Shown: positions 24,624-34,099, counted from the stretch's first letter. The stretch is DNA of 64,000 nt from Bacteroidales bacterium (GCA_021648725.1 JAKISF010000009.1:1-64000); one strand, 5' to 3'. Notes: generated by a model from the letters alone, not told the origin. Made by a program: numbers and translations.

Positions 24624-25979
24624 ATGACTACAAACGAAAAACTAAAATACGAAAGACCGGTAATAAATAAAATAAATGCCGGAGTAACAGATAAATTCGG
24701 AATGACATCTAAAATACCTGTCATTAGCGATATTGACAATGTAAAAGTTACAGACTTATTAAAAAACTACGGGTCGCCGGTTTTTGCCGTTTCCGAAAAA
24801 ACAATCAGAGAAACATATAACGAAGTTAAACAGGCATTTACAACAAGATACCCGAAAGTTCAATTTGCTTGGTCATACAAAACGAATTATTTAAATGCAA
24901 TATGTCAAATATATCACAGCGAAGGCTCTTGGGCAGAAGTTGTTTCAGGTTTTGAATATGATAAAGCAATTGCAAACGGTGTTTCGCCAAAAAAAATAAT
25001 CTTTAACGGACCCGATAAAAGTAAACTTGATTTAGAAAAAGCAATAAGCAACGGTTCATACATTCATATTGACCATTTTGATGAATTATATGATATTATT
25101 TCAATTTCAAAAACATCGAAAGAAAGACCGAAAGTTGCAATCAGGGTAAATATGGATACCGGAATTTATCCTCAATGGGATCGTTTCGGGTTTAACTATG
25201 AAAACGGAGAAGCCTGGAATGCACTTAACAGAATAATGCTTGCCAAAACTCTTGATTTAGTAGGTTTGCATACTCATATCGGAACATATATTATAACTCC
25301 GAATGCTTATGCTGTTGCTGCTTCAAAATTATCCGGTTTAGCTGTAAGATTAGACAAAAAGTTTAATCATAACATAAAATATATTGATATGGGAGGCGGT
25401 TTTGCATCTAAAAACACTTTAAAAGGTGCATACCTGCCCGGAAAAGATACTTGCCCTACTTTTGACCAATATGCCGAAGCAATTACAAATGCAATTATAA
25501 ATTCGGAAATTGACCCGAAGAAAATGCCCACATTATTTTTAGAAACCGGAAGAGCATTAATTGACGATGCAGGCTACATTGCAGGCACAGTTCTGGCAAA
25601 TAAACGCCTTGCAGACGGAAGACGTTCAATGATTATAGATACCGGAGTAAATATGCTTTTTACATCTTTTTGGTATGAACATGAAATATATCCGGCACAA
25701 GAAGTCGGCACACATACCGAAGACACTACTATTTACGGTCCTTTATGTATGAATATTGACATCATAAGAAGTTCTGTAAACTTTCCTTTACTGAACAAAG
25801 GAGATAATTATGTTCTGAAACGTGTAGGAGCATACAATATGACACAATGGATGCAGTTTATAACATTAAGACCGAATATTGTTTTAATTGATACCGAAGG
25901 AAAAACCCACGTAATTCGCAAAAGTGAAACAAACGAAACAATAACATCTTTAGAAAAAGTTCCCGAACATTTGAAATAA
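24624..25979 (+). CDS. PLP-dependent decarboxylase, diaminopimelate-decarboxylase-like
   Basis: A 451-residue fold type III PLP enzyme. PLP Lys86 lies in FAWSYKTN, the His-containing HTHIGTYI and glycine-rich DMGGGF bind the cofactor, ETGRALIDDAGYIAG corresponds to the EPGR block, and a cysteine at about 375 in GPLCMNID matches the GPxC motif of DAP decarboxylases, with Met-Asn replacing the usual Glu-Ser. It is longer than LysA (about 415) and has a 45-residue N-terminal lead. The changed active-site block and neighbours suggest a dedicated substrate rather than housekeeping lysine synthesis (inference). The ATP-grasp gene ends 29 bp upstream. Confidence 0.8.
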   Translation: MTTNEKLKYERPVINKINAGVTDKFGMTSKIPVISDIDNVKVTDLLKNYGSPVFAVSEKTIRETYNEVKQAFTTRYPKVQFAWSYKTNYLNAICQIYHSEGSWAEVVSGFEYDKAIANGVSPKKIIFNGPDKSKLDLEKAISNGSYIHIDHFDELYDIISISKTSKERPKVAIRVNMDTGIYPQWDRFGFNYENGEAWNALNRIMLAKTLDLVGLHTHIGTYIITPNAYAVAASKLSGLAVRLDKKFNHNIKYIDMGGGFASKNTLKGAYLPGKDTCPTFDQYAEAITNAIINSEIDPKKMPTLFLETGRALIDDAGYIAGTVLANKRLADGRRSMIIDTGVNMLFTSFWYEHEIYPAQEVGTHTEDTTIYGPLCMNIDIIRSSVNFPLLNKGDNYVLKRVGAYNMTQWMQFITLRPNIVLIDTEGKTHVIRKSETNETITSLEKVPEHLK

Positions 25980-26000
25980 ATATTTCATTTAAAACACTTA

Positions 26001-28187
26001 ATGAACCATACTTTTAACATAAAAGATTTTACGCATACAATTTTAAACAGTTATTCTCAGATTTTTTTTTCTGAGAATAAACTTTTTGCAGCTTTATTGA
26101 TACCTGTAAGTTTTTTAGATATTTGGGCAGGAGCATCCGGTTTGCTTGCAGTTCTTACAGCCAACATCACGGCTTATATCATGGGCTACAATAAGTTATC
26201 AATAAAAAAAGGCGTATATGGTTTTAATGCTTTACTTGTCGGTTTAGGAGCAGGTTTAAGTTTTTCTCCCGGAATTGAACTTTTTATTGTTGTATTTTTT
26301 GCATCAATCTTAACACTTTTCATTACTTTGGCTCTGCAAGGAATTCTGGCAAAATATACATTGCCCTTTCTGAGCATCCCTTTTTTACTCGGTATTTGGG
26401 CAGTAATTTTATCAACCAAAGATTTTTCGGCTCTCGGACTAAGCGAAAGAGGAATATACACTTATAATGAATTATACTCAATAGGCGGTAAAAATTTTAC
26501 CGATTTTTATGATTGGTTTTCAAGTTTAAACCTGCCTGAAAGTTTAAGAATATATTTCCTTTCGTTAGGAGCAATATTTTTTCAAAATAATATTCTTGCC
26601 GGAATTTTAATTTCTCTCGGGCTTTTGTATTATTCCAGAATTGTATTTTCACTTTCTTTAATCGGTTTCTTTGCAGCATTTTTATTTTACAAGTTCATAG
26701 GTGCCGATTTCTCGGAATTAGGATATACATTTATCGGTTTTAATTATATACTTACATCAATTGCAATCGGAAGTTATTTTGTATTAGCATCTTGGAGGTC
26801 TTATTTATGGACAGTCTTACTATTGCCCGTAACAGTAATAATTACTGCCGGTTTAGCAAAAGTTTTTGCTGTTTGGACACTGTCTATTTATTCTTTGCCT
26901 TTTAATATTATCGTAATAATGTTTATTTATGTTCTGAAATTAAGAACCGGAAAAAGGCAATATCTTACCGATAATTTTATAAAACAATCTAATCCCGAAA
27001 AAACAATATATCTGAATAGAACTGCAATTGAAGAAAACAAAAGCAAACTTTTTTATCCCGTAAATCTGCCGTTTTGGGGAGAATGGTCTGTAATGCAAGC
27101 ACATAACGGCGAATATACCCATAAAGACGAGTGGCAACATGCCTGGGATTTTGTTATTATTGATAAAAACGGAAAACAATTTAAAAATAACGGCAATAAT
27201 GTAGAAGATTATCTTTGTTACGGCAAATCTGTTTTAGCTCCTGCCGACGGAATAATATCCGATATTTTTGACGGAATAGAAGACAATAAGATAGGAGAAA
27301 TAAATACCGTTAAAAACTGGGGAAACTCAATTGTAATAAAACATACAGAATTACTTTATACACAAATAAGCCATATTAAAAAAGGTTCTTTCAAGATACA
27401 AAAAGGAGATTTTGTAAAAAAAGGAGATGTGCTGGCAGTTGTCGGAAATTCGGGGCATTCACCCTATCCTCACTTACATTTTCAAATACAGGCAACTCCT
27501 TATGTCGGCTCTGAAACTTTAGATTATCCGCTTCATAACTATATTACAGAAAAAGAAGAAAAACAAGAACTAATTACTTTCGGAAAACCGAAATTGAATC
27601 AAAAAATATCAACTGCCGAACAAAATGAAATAATATTTAATTCATTAAATTTTAAACCCGGGCAAAAAGTTAAAGCCGAAATTGAAATTAATAACAATAA
27701 AAAAGAGTTTATATGGGAAATTCATAAAACATCTTATAATGAAACTTACTTTTATTGTAAAGAAACAAAGTCAACGGCATTTTATTTTTCTGATGACACA
27801 GGCTTTTATTTTAAAAACTTTTACGGTAAAAAGAACTCGGCATTATTTACATTCTTTAAATCTGTGTATTCGGTAAAAAAAACATTTTACAAAAACATTA
27901 AACATACATCATGTATCAGAGCAGATTTATTTTTCAAAAAACATACATTGTTTGTTCAAGATTTCATTGCTCCGTTTTATCTATATTTAAAAACAAGATT
28001 TGAACTGAAATATATTGAAAAAGATGATGATTTATCTCCTGAATTTGTAAAATTGCAGTCAACTGTTGAAAAATCTCTATTCGGAAAAATAAATAAAACT
28101 GTTCAATCCGATATTTTAATTAAAGATACAGGAGAAATAATCATTAACATAAAAGAAAAATCGACAAAACTAACTGTTAAACCTTAA
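26001..28187 (+). CDS. Urea-transporter domain fused to an M23 peptidase domain
   Basis: A 728-residue membrane protein. Residues about 1-310 form ten or so helices in the urea-transporter pattern: repeated LLAVLTANITAYIMGY-like and GFNALLVGLGAGLSF blocks, then GFNYILTSIAIGSYF in the second half. Residues about 350-510 form an M23/LytM metallopeptidase domain with HAWDF, VLAPADGIISDIFDG, GNSIVIKH, KGDVLAVVGNSGHS and the zinc motif HLHFQI. A further 200 residues of beta-rich sequence follow. The first zinc motif is H-x-x-D rather than H-x3-D, so catalysis is not certain. It may move a small amide product and bind or cut peptidoglycan outside the membrane. Confidence 0.82.
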   Translation: MNHTFNIKDFTHTILNSYSQIFFSENKLFAALLIPVSFLDIWAGASGLLAVLTANITAYIMGYNKLSIKKGVYGFNALLVGLGAGLSFSPGIELFIVVFFASILTLFITLALQGILAKYTLPFLSIPFLLGIWAVILSTKDFSALGLSERGIYTYNELYSIGGKNFTDFYDWFSSLNLPESLRIYFLSLGAIFFQNNILAGILISLGLLYYSRIVFSLSLIGFFAAFLFYKFIGADFSELGYTFIGFNYILTSIAIGSYFVLASWRSYLWTVLLLPVTVIITAGLAKVFAVWTLSIYSLPFNIIVIMFIYVLKLRTGKRQYLTDNFIKQSNPEKTIYLNRTAIEENKSKLFYPVNLPFWGEWSVMQAHNGEYTHKDEWQHAWDFVIIDKNGKQFKNNGNNVEDYLCYGKSVLAPADGIISDIFDGIEDNKIGEINTVKNWGNSIVIKHTELLYTQISHIKKGSFKIQKGDFVKKGDVLAVVGNSGHSPYPHLHFQIQATPYVGSETLDYPLHNYITEKEEKQELITFGKPKLNQKISTAEQNEIIFNSLNFKPGQKVKAEIEINNNKKEFIWEIHKTSYNETYFYCKETKSTAFYFSDDTGFYFKNFYGKKNSALFTFFKSVYSVKKTFYKNIKHTSCIRADLFFKKHTLFVQDFIAPFYLYLKTRFELKYIEKDDDLSPEFVKLQSTVEKSLFGKINKTVQSDILIKDTGEIIINIKEKSTKLTVKP

Positions 28188-28189
28188 AA

Positions 28190-29512
28190 ATGAAACTGAA
28201 TAACTTTTATATAATTCTTTTATTAATCTTCTTTTCTTCCTACGGAACAGCACAGGAAATTATAAATTATCCTGAAACTGATAAAAAAACCTATAACCAA
28301 TATCTGAATAAAGATTGGGCAGGATTAATTAAAACCGGTAAAAAATCATTAAAATATGATATTGATTTTTACTATTTACAAGTAAGAATGGGAATTGCAT
28401 ATTATGAACTTAAAAAATACCCGAAAGCTGTTAAATATTTTGAAAATGCCTATAAGCAAAACAAAACAGATGAATTAATACAAGAATACCTATACTTTTC
28501 ATACATCTTTACCGGAAGATATGAAGATGCTCGAGTTCTGGGAGGAACATTTAAAAGAGAACTGAAGAAAAAACTGAGCATTTCGGCAGAACATCCGTTT
28601 ATAAGTGCATTATATCTTGACACAAAGCATGATATAAACGAAGATTATAAGTATATTCCTGATTTAACGGAAAGTTTGAGTCAAAAAGTAATAACTGATC
28701 AATCTTACTACAATGTAAGTTTAGAACACCTTATAGGAGATAAAATTACAGTTTTTCACGGCTACAGCAATATCGGAATTACAAATATTATTTATGATAA
28801 TAACATTAGTCTTCCTCCTGTGTATGAAGAAAAGATTCGTCAAAATGAATATTATGTTTCAATAAAAGCTCAAATAGCAAAAGGGCTGAATTTAAGCGGA
28901 GGTTTGCATTATCTGAATACAAATTATTTTGCTCCGAACCCTCTTTCTAGCGGAAGAATGAGAGGTTATTTACCGCTTTATAATTATTCTGGGAATTCTT
29001 TTGCAGCTGCAATAAATATATCTAAACACTTTTCTTTATTAAGAATTGCAGCAGGAACTTCATTTGCGAATATGAACAATAAAATTCAAATACAACCCGA
29101 ATTATCAATTAAAGTATATCCGTTTGGAAATTCAAAAATATATACCGAAAGTAAAGTTATACATTTAATTGAAAATGATTGGTTAACTATAACTCACAAC
29201 CCAGTATATAAACAAAGTTTAGGAATTAATTTCTTAAAATATTCTTGGTTTATTCCTTCGTTTACATACGGAAATATGAAAAACTTTACCGAATATAATG
29301 CTTTTATTGCAAATAATGATGTTGATTTAACAAAACAAAAATATGAGGCTTTATTAAACATCGGTTTTAAGAAAGGTACATTCAATATTTTATTTAAATA
29401 TCAATATAATATAAAAGAAAATGAATTTGAAGTTAATAATACAGAACAATTTAAAGAATATGTAAATCAATCAATTACCGTAGGAATTAAATGGTATTTT
29501 AAAAAATATTAA
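28190..29512 (+). CDS. Exported TPR protein with a C-terminal outer-membrane barrel
   Basis: A 440-residue protein with signal peptide (residues 1-21, ending YGTAQ). Residues about 30-125 hold two or three TPR-like helical pairs (YYLQVRMGIAYYELKKYPKAVKYFENAY). Residues about 165-440 alternate polar and aromatic beta strands and end in SITVGIKWYFKKY, typical of outer-membrane barrels (possibly YaiO-like). The ATG lies two bases after the fusion gene's stop, so the two are coupled; the barrel would be the outer-membrane part of this locus. Confidence 0.7.
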   Translation: MKLNNFYIILLLIFFSSYGTAQEIINYPETDKKTYNQYLNKDWAGLIKTGKKSLKYDIDFYYLQVRMGIAYYELKKYPKAVKYFENAYKQNKTDELIQEYLYFSYIFTGRYEDARVLGGTFKRELKKKLSISAEHPFISALYLDTKHDINEDYKYIPDLTESLSQKVITDQSYYNVSLEHLIGDKITVFHGYSNIGITNIIYDNNISLPPVYEEKIRQNEYYVSIKAQIAKGLNLSGGLHYLNTNYFAPNPLSSGRMRGYLPLYNYSGNSFAAAINISKHFSLLRIAAGTSFANMNNKIQIQPELSIKVYPFGNSKIYTESKVIHLIENDWLTITHNPVYKQSLGINFLKYSWFIPSFTYGNMKNFTEYNAFIANNDVDLTKQKYEALLNIGFKKGTFNILFKYQYNIKENEFEVNNTEQFKEYVNQSITVGIKWYFKKY

Positions 29513-29531
29513 CCTAATATAAATTAAAAAA

Positions 29532-30143
29532 ATGAAGAAACTAATCATTGTCACAAGTCTAATTTTCAGTTTTACAATCGCTGTTGCACAAAATTCAACA
29601 GAAGTAATAAATGCTTTTAAAAACAGTTATTCTCTTGAAAAAAATGGAGAATATAAAAAAGCAGTAAATGAATTAAAAAAAGTATATTCAAATGATTCTT
29701 ACGAGATTAATTTAAGAATCGGTTGGTTATCATATAATGCCGGTTTATTTGATGAATCAGCGGCACATTATCAAAAAGCTGTTAACCTTAAACCATATTC
29801 CGAAGAAGCAAAATTCGGATTAATTTACCCGAAAGCTGCACAAGGAAAATGGAGTGAAGTTATTAATTTATATAATAAAATTCTTGAAATAAACCCTAAA
29901 AACACAATTGCAAATTACAGATTGGGACTTATTTATTTCGGAAGCAAAAGTTACTCAAAATCAGCAAAATATTTTGAAAATGTTCTTAATCTTTACCCGT
30001 TTGATTACGATGCATTAATAATGCTTGCATGGACTGATTATTATCTCGGAAAAACCAAAGAAGCAAAAATTTTATTTACAAAAGTATTAATGAACACACC
30101 CGATGATAAATCAGCAAAAGAAGGTTTAAAATTGATTGAATAA
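29532..30143 (+). CDS. Exported TPR protein
   Basis: A 203-residue protein with signal peptide (residues 1-19, ending AVAQ). Four or five TPR units follow, with clear LGLIYFGSKSYSKSAKYFENVLNLYP and LAWTDYYLGKTKEAKILFTKVL pairs. It follows the barrel gene by 19 bp and ends the locus. It is probably a periplasmic scaffold for the barrel or the M23 domain. Confidence 0.75.
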   Translation: MKKLIIVTSLIFSFTIAVAQNSTEVINAFKNSYSLEKNGEYKKAVNELKKVYSNDSYEINLRIGWLSYNAGLFDESAAHYQKAVNLKPYSEEAKFGLIYPKAAQGKWSEVINLYNKILEINPKNTIANYRLGLIYFGSKSYSKSAKYFENVLNLYPFDYDALIMLAWTDYYLGKTKEAKILFTKVLMNTPDDKSAKEGLKLIE

Positions 30144-30146
30144 AAA

Positions 30147-30169
30147 AGACCGAGTAAAATTCTCGATCT
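30147..30169. terminator. Weak hairpin between convergent genes
   Basis: AGACCGAG (30147-30154) pairs with CTCGATCT (30162-30169) with one C-A mismatch, between an A-run and an AT-rich tail. It may end both the TPR gene on the plus strand and the TPR membrane gene on the minus strand. Confidence 0.4.
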
Positions 30170-30190
30170 CAGAATATTTTAATGTGTTTT

Positions 30191-30877
30191 TTACAAATGC
30201 ATTTTTGCTCTCGTAATAAACTTATCAATACTTCTGCCTTCTTCTGTATCAGCATAATCTTTTTTAACTTTTTCATAAGCAGCTAATGCTTCTTTCCAGT
30301 TTTGAATTTCTTCATTAACTCTGCCGTATTTTAAAAGAAATATCGGTGCCGATAATTTGTTATCACTTTCATCTGCTGCTTTTTTATAAAATTTTGCAGC
30401 ATCTTCAAATTCTCCCAATTCTGTATAAGAATCTCCTATTGCTCCAAATGAAATTGCAGACAATACTTCATCACTTGTTGAAAAATCCGATAAATAATCT
30501 ATTGCATTTTCATATTCGCCAAGTTTAAAATAAGAAATTCCTGCATAATAATAACACAATTCTGCAACATTTGTGGCACCGTAATCATCTATAATACCTA
30601 AAAAGCCCGGAAAATCACCGTCACCGTTTAATGCCAAATCAAATGAATCTCTTTCAAAATATTGCTGAGCAACAAAAACTTGTTCTTGTGCTTCTCCGCT
30701 TTGAGGTTCTACAATAAACTTCTTATAAGCAAAGATACCGCTTACAACAGCAAGAATAAAAATTGCCGCTATTGTCAGTTGTCTTTGATTCTTTTCAAGA
30801 AACTGCTCCGTTTTTGATATTGAACCCTCTAATGTTTCAAAACGACTGTCTAATTTTTGTTGTTTTTTCTTTGCCAT
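30191..30877 (-). CDS. Membrane-anchored TPR protein, YfgM-like
   Basis: A 228-residue protein. A basic N-terminus (MAKKKQQKL) and amphipathic stretch precede one membrane helix (about residues 34-54, AAIFILAVVSGIFAY). TPR pairs follow on the outer side: LCYYYAGISYFKLGEYENAIDYL, IGDSYTELGEFEDAAKFYKKA and NWKEALAAYEKVKKDY. The layout matches YfgM-type chaperone partners. It is divergent from recF; I recall it next to recF and ribH in many Bacteroidota, but here ribH is separated from it by 7.8 kb. Confidence 0.82.
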   Translation of the reverse strand: MAKKKQQKLDSRFETLEGSISKTEQFLEKNQRQLTIAAIFILAVVSGIFAYKKFIVEPQSGEAQEQVFVAQQYFERDSFDLALNGDGDFPGFLGIIDDYGATNVAELCYYYAGISYFKLGEYENAIDYLSDFSTSDEVLSAISFGAIGDSYTELGEFEDAAKFYKKAADESDNKLSAPIFLLKYGRVNEEIQNWKEALAAYEKVKKDYADTEEGRSIDKFITRAKMHL

Positions 30878-31026
30878 GATTTATTTCTGTTAAAAAATCG
30901 AACCGCAAAAGTATCAAAAAATACTTATTAACTAAAAAAAATAAGACAAAAATAAATATTTTGATAATTCATCTTATTATTTGTTTTGAATTGCTAATTT
31001 CGTTATTCATTTACATCTAAAAAATT

Positions 31027-32136
31027 GTGCATTTAAAGAACTTAAACATACTGAATTTTAAAAACTTAGAAGAAGTTAATATCAATCTGTCAAAAAAATT
31101 GAACTGCTTCACGGGAAAAAATGGTGCCGGGAAAACAAATTTACTGGATGCAATCTATTATCTTTCATTTACAAAAAGTTATTTTAACACATCAGATTCA
31201 ATGAATTTGAATATAAACAGCAACTTTTTTGTTATTCGGGGAAAATACAAAAGAAAAGACAAAAAAGAAGATATTTATTGCGGTTACACAAAAGAAAAAA
31301 AGAAAACTTTTAAACGTAATGATAAAGCTTATAAAAAATTTTCGGAACATATCGGTTTAATTCCCATTGTCATGGTTTCGCCTGATGATATTATATTAAT
31401 TTCGGGCTCAAGTGAGGAAAGAAGAAAATATATTGATTCGGTAATTTCGCAATACGACAAAGAATATCTGCACGTTTTAATTAAATACAATAAAGTTATT
31501 CAACAAAGAAACAGGCTGTTAAAAAATTATTCTCAATCGGGCTATTTTGACAAAGATACAATCAGCATATATAACTCACAACTAACAGAATACGGAACAC
31601 TAATTTATAATAAAAGACATCATTTTATTTTAGAATTACAAACAGTTTTTACAAAGTATTACGAAATCATTTCTAAAAATAATGAAACTGTTGAATTAAA
31701 TTATCAATCTCATTTAAATAATTCAGAATTACTTGAACTGTTAGAAGCTTCAATTGAAAAAGACAAAATTTTAGGTTATACTACAAAAGGAATTCACAGA
31801 GATGATTTAAATTTCGGAATTAACAGCTTTTCGTTAAGAAAAGCAGGTTCACAAGGGCAACAAAAAACATTTCTTATTTCATTAAAATTTGCTCAATATG
31901 AGTTCATTAAAGAAATAAGTAAAATAAGCCCTTTGCTGTTGCTCGATGACGTTTTTGATAAATTTGATGCCGAGCGTGTTGAAGAAATCATAAAACTTAC
32001 AAGTAATAATAATTTCGGACAAATATTTATAAGCGACACAAACCCCGAACGTGTAAAAAAAGTAATTGATAAAGAAAAAGGAAATTACAAGTTATTTAGT
32101 GTTGAAAAAGGAAAAATAACAGATATTACAGATTAG
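31027..32136 (+). CDS. recF: DNA replication and repair protein RecF
   Basis: A 369-residue SMC-like ATPase that loads RecA at gapped DNA. Walker A is GKNGAGKT at residues 30-37, the signature is SLRKAGSQGQQKT, and Walker B is LLLLDDVFDKFD. The start codon is GTG, chosen because HLKNLNILNFKN is the standard opening and no ATG lies nearby. The expected DUF721 gene does not follow it; a 200-bp gap without an ORF does. Confidence 0.95.
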   Translation: MHLKNLNILNFKNLEEVNINLSKKLNCFTGKNGAGKTNLLDAIYYLSFTKSYFNTSDSMNLNINSNFFVIRGKYKRKDKKEDIYCGYTKEKKKTFKRNDKAYKKFSEHIGLIPIVMVSPDDIILISGSSEERRKYIDSVISQYDKEYLHVLIKYNKVIQQRNRLLKNYSQSGYFDKDTISIYNSQLTEYGTLIYNKRHHFILELQTVFTKYYEIISKNNETVELNYQSHLNNSELLELLEASIEKDKILGYTTKGIHRDDLNFGINSFSLRKAGSQGQQKTFLISLKFAQYEFIKEISKISPLLLLDDVFDKFDAERVEEIIKLTSNNNFGQIFISDTNPERVKKVIDKEKGNYKLFSVEKGKITDITD

Positions 32137-32337
32137 CTTTAAGCCGGATTATTCATGAAAATTTAGACGGAAAAATCAGAAAACAAAAAAATAAATCATA
32201 AAAAACCTACTTTACATACTCATTATTAGCATAATGCAAAAAAAAACTTAATTTTTGTAGTTTCTCGTTCAAAAATCCAAAAAAAAGTATTAACTTTAAG
32301 AATCGAAAAATTGTAACTTAATTATTTAATCTAAAAC

Positions 32338-32946
32338 ATGAAAATCATGCGTGTTACTATATTTTTTTGTTCCGTATTGTTGATATTGACAGGAGGGTGT
32401 GCTTCATTCACTTCTTTTCAAACAGCAGATGTAATTCCCGAAGGAAAAACAGATATTACGATAAGCGGCAGTTTATTATATTCTCTACCGGAAACAGTTG
32501 GCGTATATGAGGAAGGCAACCAGTTTGTAACTCAATTAATGTTGCGAAAAGGCATTTCCGAAAATAATGAATTTCAAGCAGCAATATCTCCTAACTCAAT
32601 TAATGTAAACTACAAACACCTTTTCTATAAAGATAAAAAGTTTACTTCATCTTATACAACCGGATTAGCCTATTCTTTTCTGGCTTCAAGTTTTGATGAC
32701 CAAATACATATTGCCGATGTACCAATATCAATATACTGCACATATATGCCGAAACCGAATTTTGGTTTCACATTAAACCCTAAGGTTATGTATAGATTTA
32801 TTGGTGACGAATCAACAGTAATTTTCGGCAGTAGTTTTAGTTTAGTTATAGGAGATAAAATAAAGTTTTATCCCGAAGGAATAATATTTTACGATGCCAT
32901 AATCGGCAATTTATTTACGGGTGGCGGATTTGGCTTTTCATTTTAA
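32338..32946 (+). CDS. Lipoprotein with a small beta-barrel-like body
   Basis: A 202-residue protein with an export signal and a lipobox ending TGGC (Cys about residue 21). The rest is rich in alternating strands (TDITISGSLLYSLPE, EFQAAISPNSINVNYKHLFY, VMYRFIGDE) and ends GNLFTGGGFGFSF, with terminal Phe as in outer-membrane proteins. I do not recognise the family. The next lipoprotein gene begins nine bases after its stop, so they form a pair. Confidence 0.65.
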   Translation: MKIMRVTIFFCSVLLILTGGCASFTSFQTADVIPEGKTDITISGSLLYSLPETVGVYEEGNQFVTQLMLRKGISENNEFQAAISPNSINVNYKHLFYKDKKFTSSYTTGLAYSFLASSFDDQIHIADVPISIYCTYMPKPNFGFTLNPKVMYRFIGDESTVIFGSSFSLVIGDKIKFYPEGIIFYDAIIGNLFTGGGFGFSF

Positions 32947-32955
32947 TTTCAAATT

Positions 32956-33978
32956 ATGTGCAGTTATAAAAATGATACAATAAAGATTTTATTCAAGATG
33001 TTTATCTTGCTTGTCTTATCTATATCTGTCAGTTGCAGAAAAAATACAATTTCTGAAACAACACCCGACAGTTATCCGGAAATAACTTTATTCTCTCCCG
33101 AATCACCCCTTAATACTCCTATTCCTCCAAATCCTGAAGTTGACTCTAATTCAGACAAAATGCTTGAAAGTTTGATAAAAGATTATGAAGGCAAAGGCTT
33201 TTTTATTGCCCTTAAATCATTTTCCGAAACAGTATATTTCACAGGTCCTTCCACACCCCGTTATGATGTTGTATTAACAGCATCATGGGCTCCTAAACGC
33301 AAACTTCTAAACGTTCCTATACCTGATTATGCCGTTGTAGATCCGTCTGTTGATGCCGAAATGGTAATAATTGATACTGTCAACGGCTGCGAATATGACT
33401 TTTGGCAAATCAGAAAAATTCACGGAAGATGGTATGCATCATGGGGAAACTCATTGCCGATTGACGGAACGGGCATTTTTGAAAAAGGAATGTCTGCCCG
33501 AGGTTCTGGCTTTGCCCTGACAGCAGGAATTATGTGGCCTCATGAATTCAAAAACAAATCAATTAATCATGCTCTGATATTTACATTTGATTATACTAAA
33601 AGCGGCGGACCTGTTTTTCCTGCAACTGAAAGTGACGGCACATCCGGTTCAGAAACGGCAATACCCGAAGGAGCTTTGATTCAATTAAATCCAGACTTGG
33701 ATTTAAGCACGTTGGGACTTACCGATTATGAATACACAATTGCTGTTGCACTACAAAAATACGGTATGTATTTAGGAGATGACGGAGGCGGTTTAGAACT
33801 TGAGGCTGTAAATCCTCTTTCTTTTTCAAAGAATCTATACAAAGGATTCTTGCCCGATGTAGAATATGTTCCCCTCTCAAATATTCCTGTTAACGAATTC
33901 AGAATATTGAAACTTCCGCCTCAGGACTCAATATCCGAACCGCAAATTACAGAAAACAGTTGTGCTAAATTTCAGTAA
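32956..33978 (+). CDS. Lipoprotein of an uncharacterised secreted family
   Basis: A 340-residue protein with signal and lipobox (SVSC, Cys27). A Pro-rich stretch (FSPESPLNTPIPPNPEVDSNS) precedes a domain with VVDPSVDAEMVIIDTVNGCEYDFW, RGSGFALTAGIMWPHE, NHALIFTFDYT, and LQKYGMYLGDDGGGLE. I recall similar blocks (a conserved opening, a drug-like HALRF block, then KRYGM followed by D-x-G) in large secreted proteins of actinomycetes and other soil bacteria, without a firm name or activity. It may be a carbohydrate-related or adhesion domain. It pairs with the lipoprotein gene upstream. Confidence 0.6.
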   Translation: MCSYKNDTIKILFKMFILLVLSISVSCRKNTISETTPDSYPEITLFSPESPLNTPIPPNPEVDSNSDKMLESLIKDYEGKGFFIALKSFSETVYFTGPSTPRYDVVLTASWAPKRKLLNVPIPDYAVVDPSVDAEMVIIDTVNGCEYDFWQIRKIHGRWYASWGNSLPIDGTGIFEKGMSARGSGFALTAGIMWPHEFKNKSINHALIFTFDYTKSGGPVFPATESDGTSGSETAIPEGALIQLNPDLDLSTLGLTDYEYTIAVALQKYGMYLGDDGGGLELEAVNPLSFSKNLYKGFLPDVEYVPLSNIPVNEFRILKLPPQDSISEPQITENSCAKFQ

Positions 33979-34059
33979 TTAAGGTATTATAACCGCCCCA
34001 AATAACCGACCTAAAAAATAAATTTGTACTACAACATAAAAGGTTGTTAATAACTCAAA

Positions 34060-34090
34060 TTGCAAATTGCAGTTTTCTTTTATATTTTTG
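34060..34090 (+). promoter_or_regulatory. Promoter of dnaX
   Basis: The -7 box TATTTTTG (34083-34090) matches TAnnTTTG, and TTG at 34060-34062 lies 20 bases upstream at the -33 position. The dnaX ATG is at 34100, only 9 bases after the box, so transcription should start within a few bases of the ATG. Confidence 0.55.
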
Positions 34091-34099
34091 TTGCAGATT

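Noticed and set aside
34067-34099. TTG start for dnaX
   Set aside because: It falls in the promoter, and MENYIVSARKYRP at 34100 is the family's normal opening.
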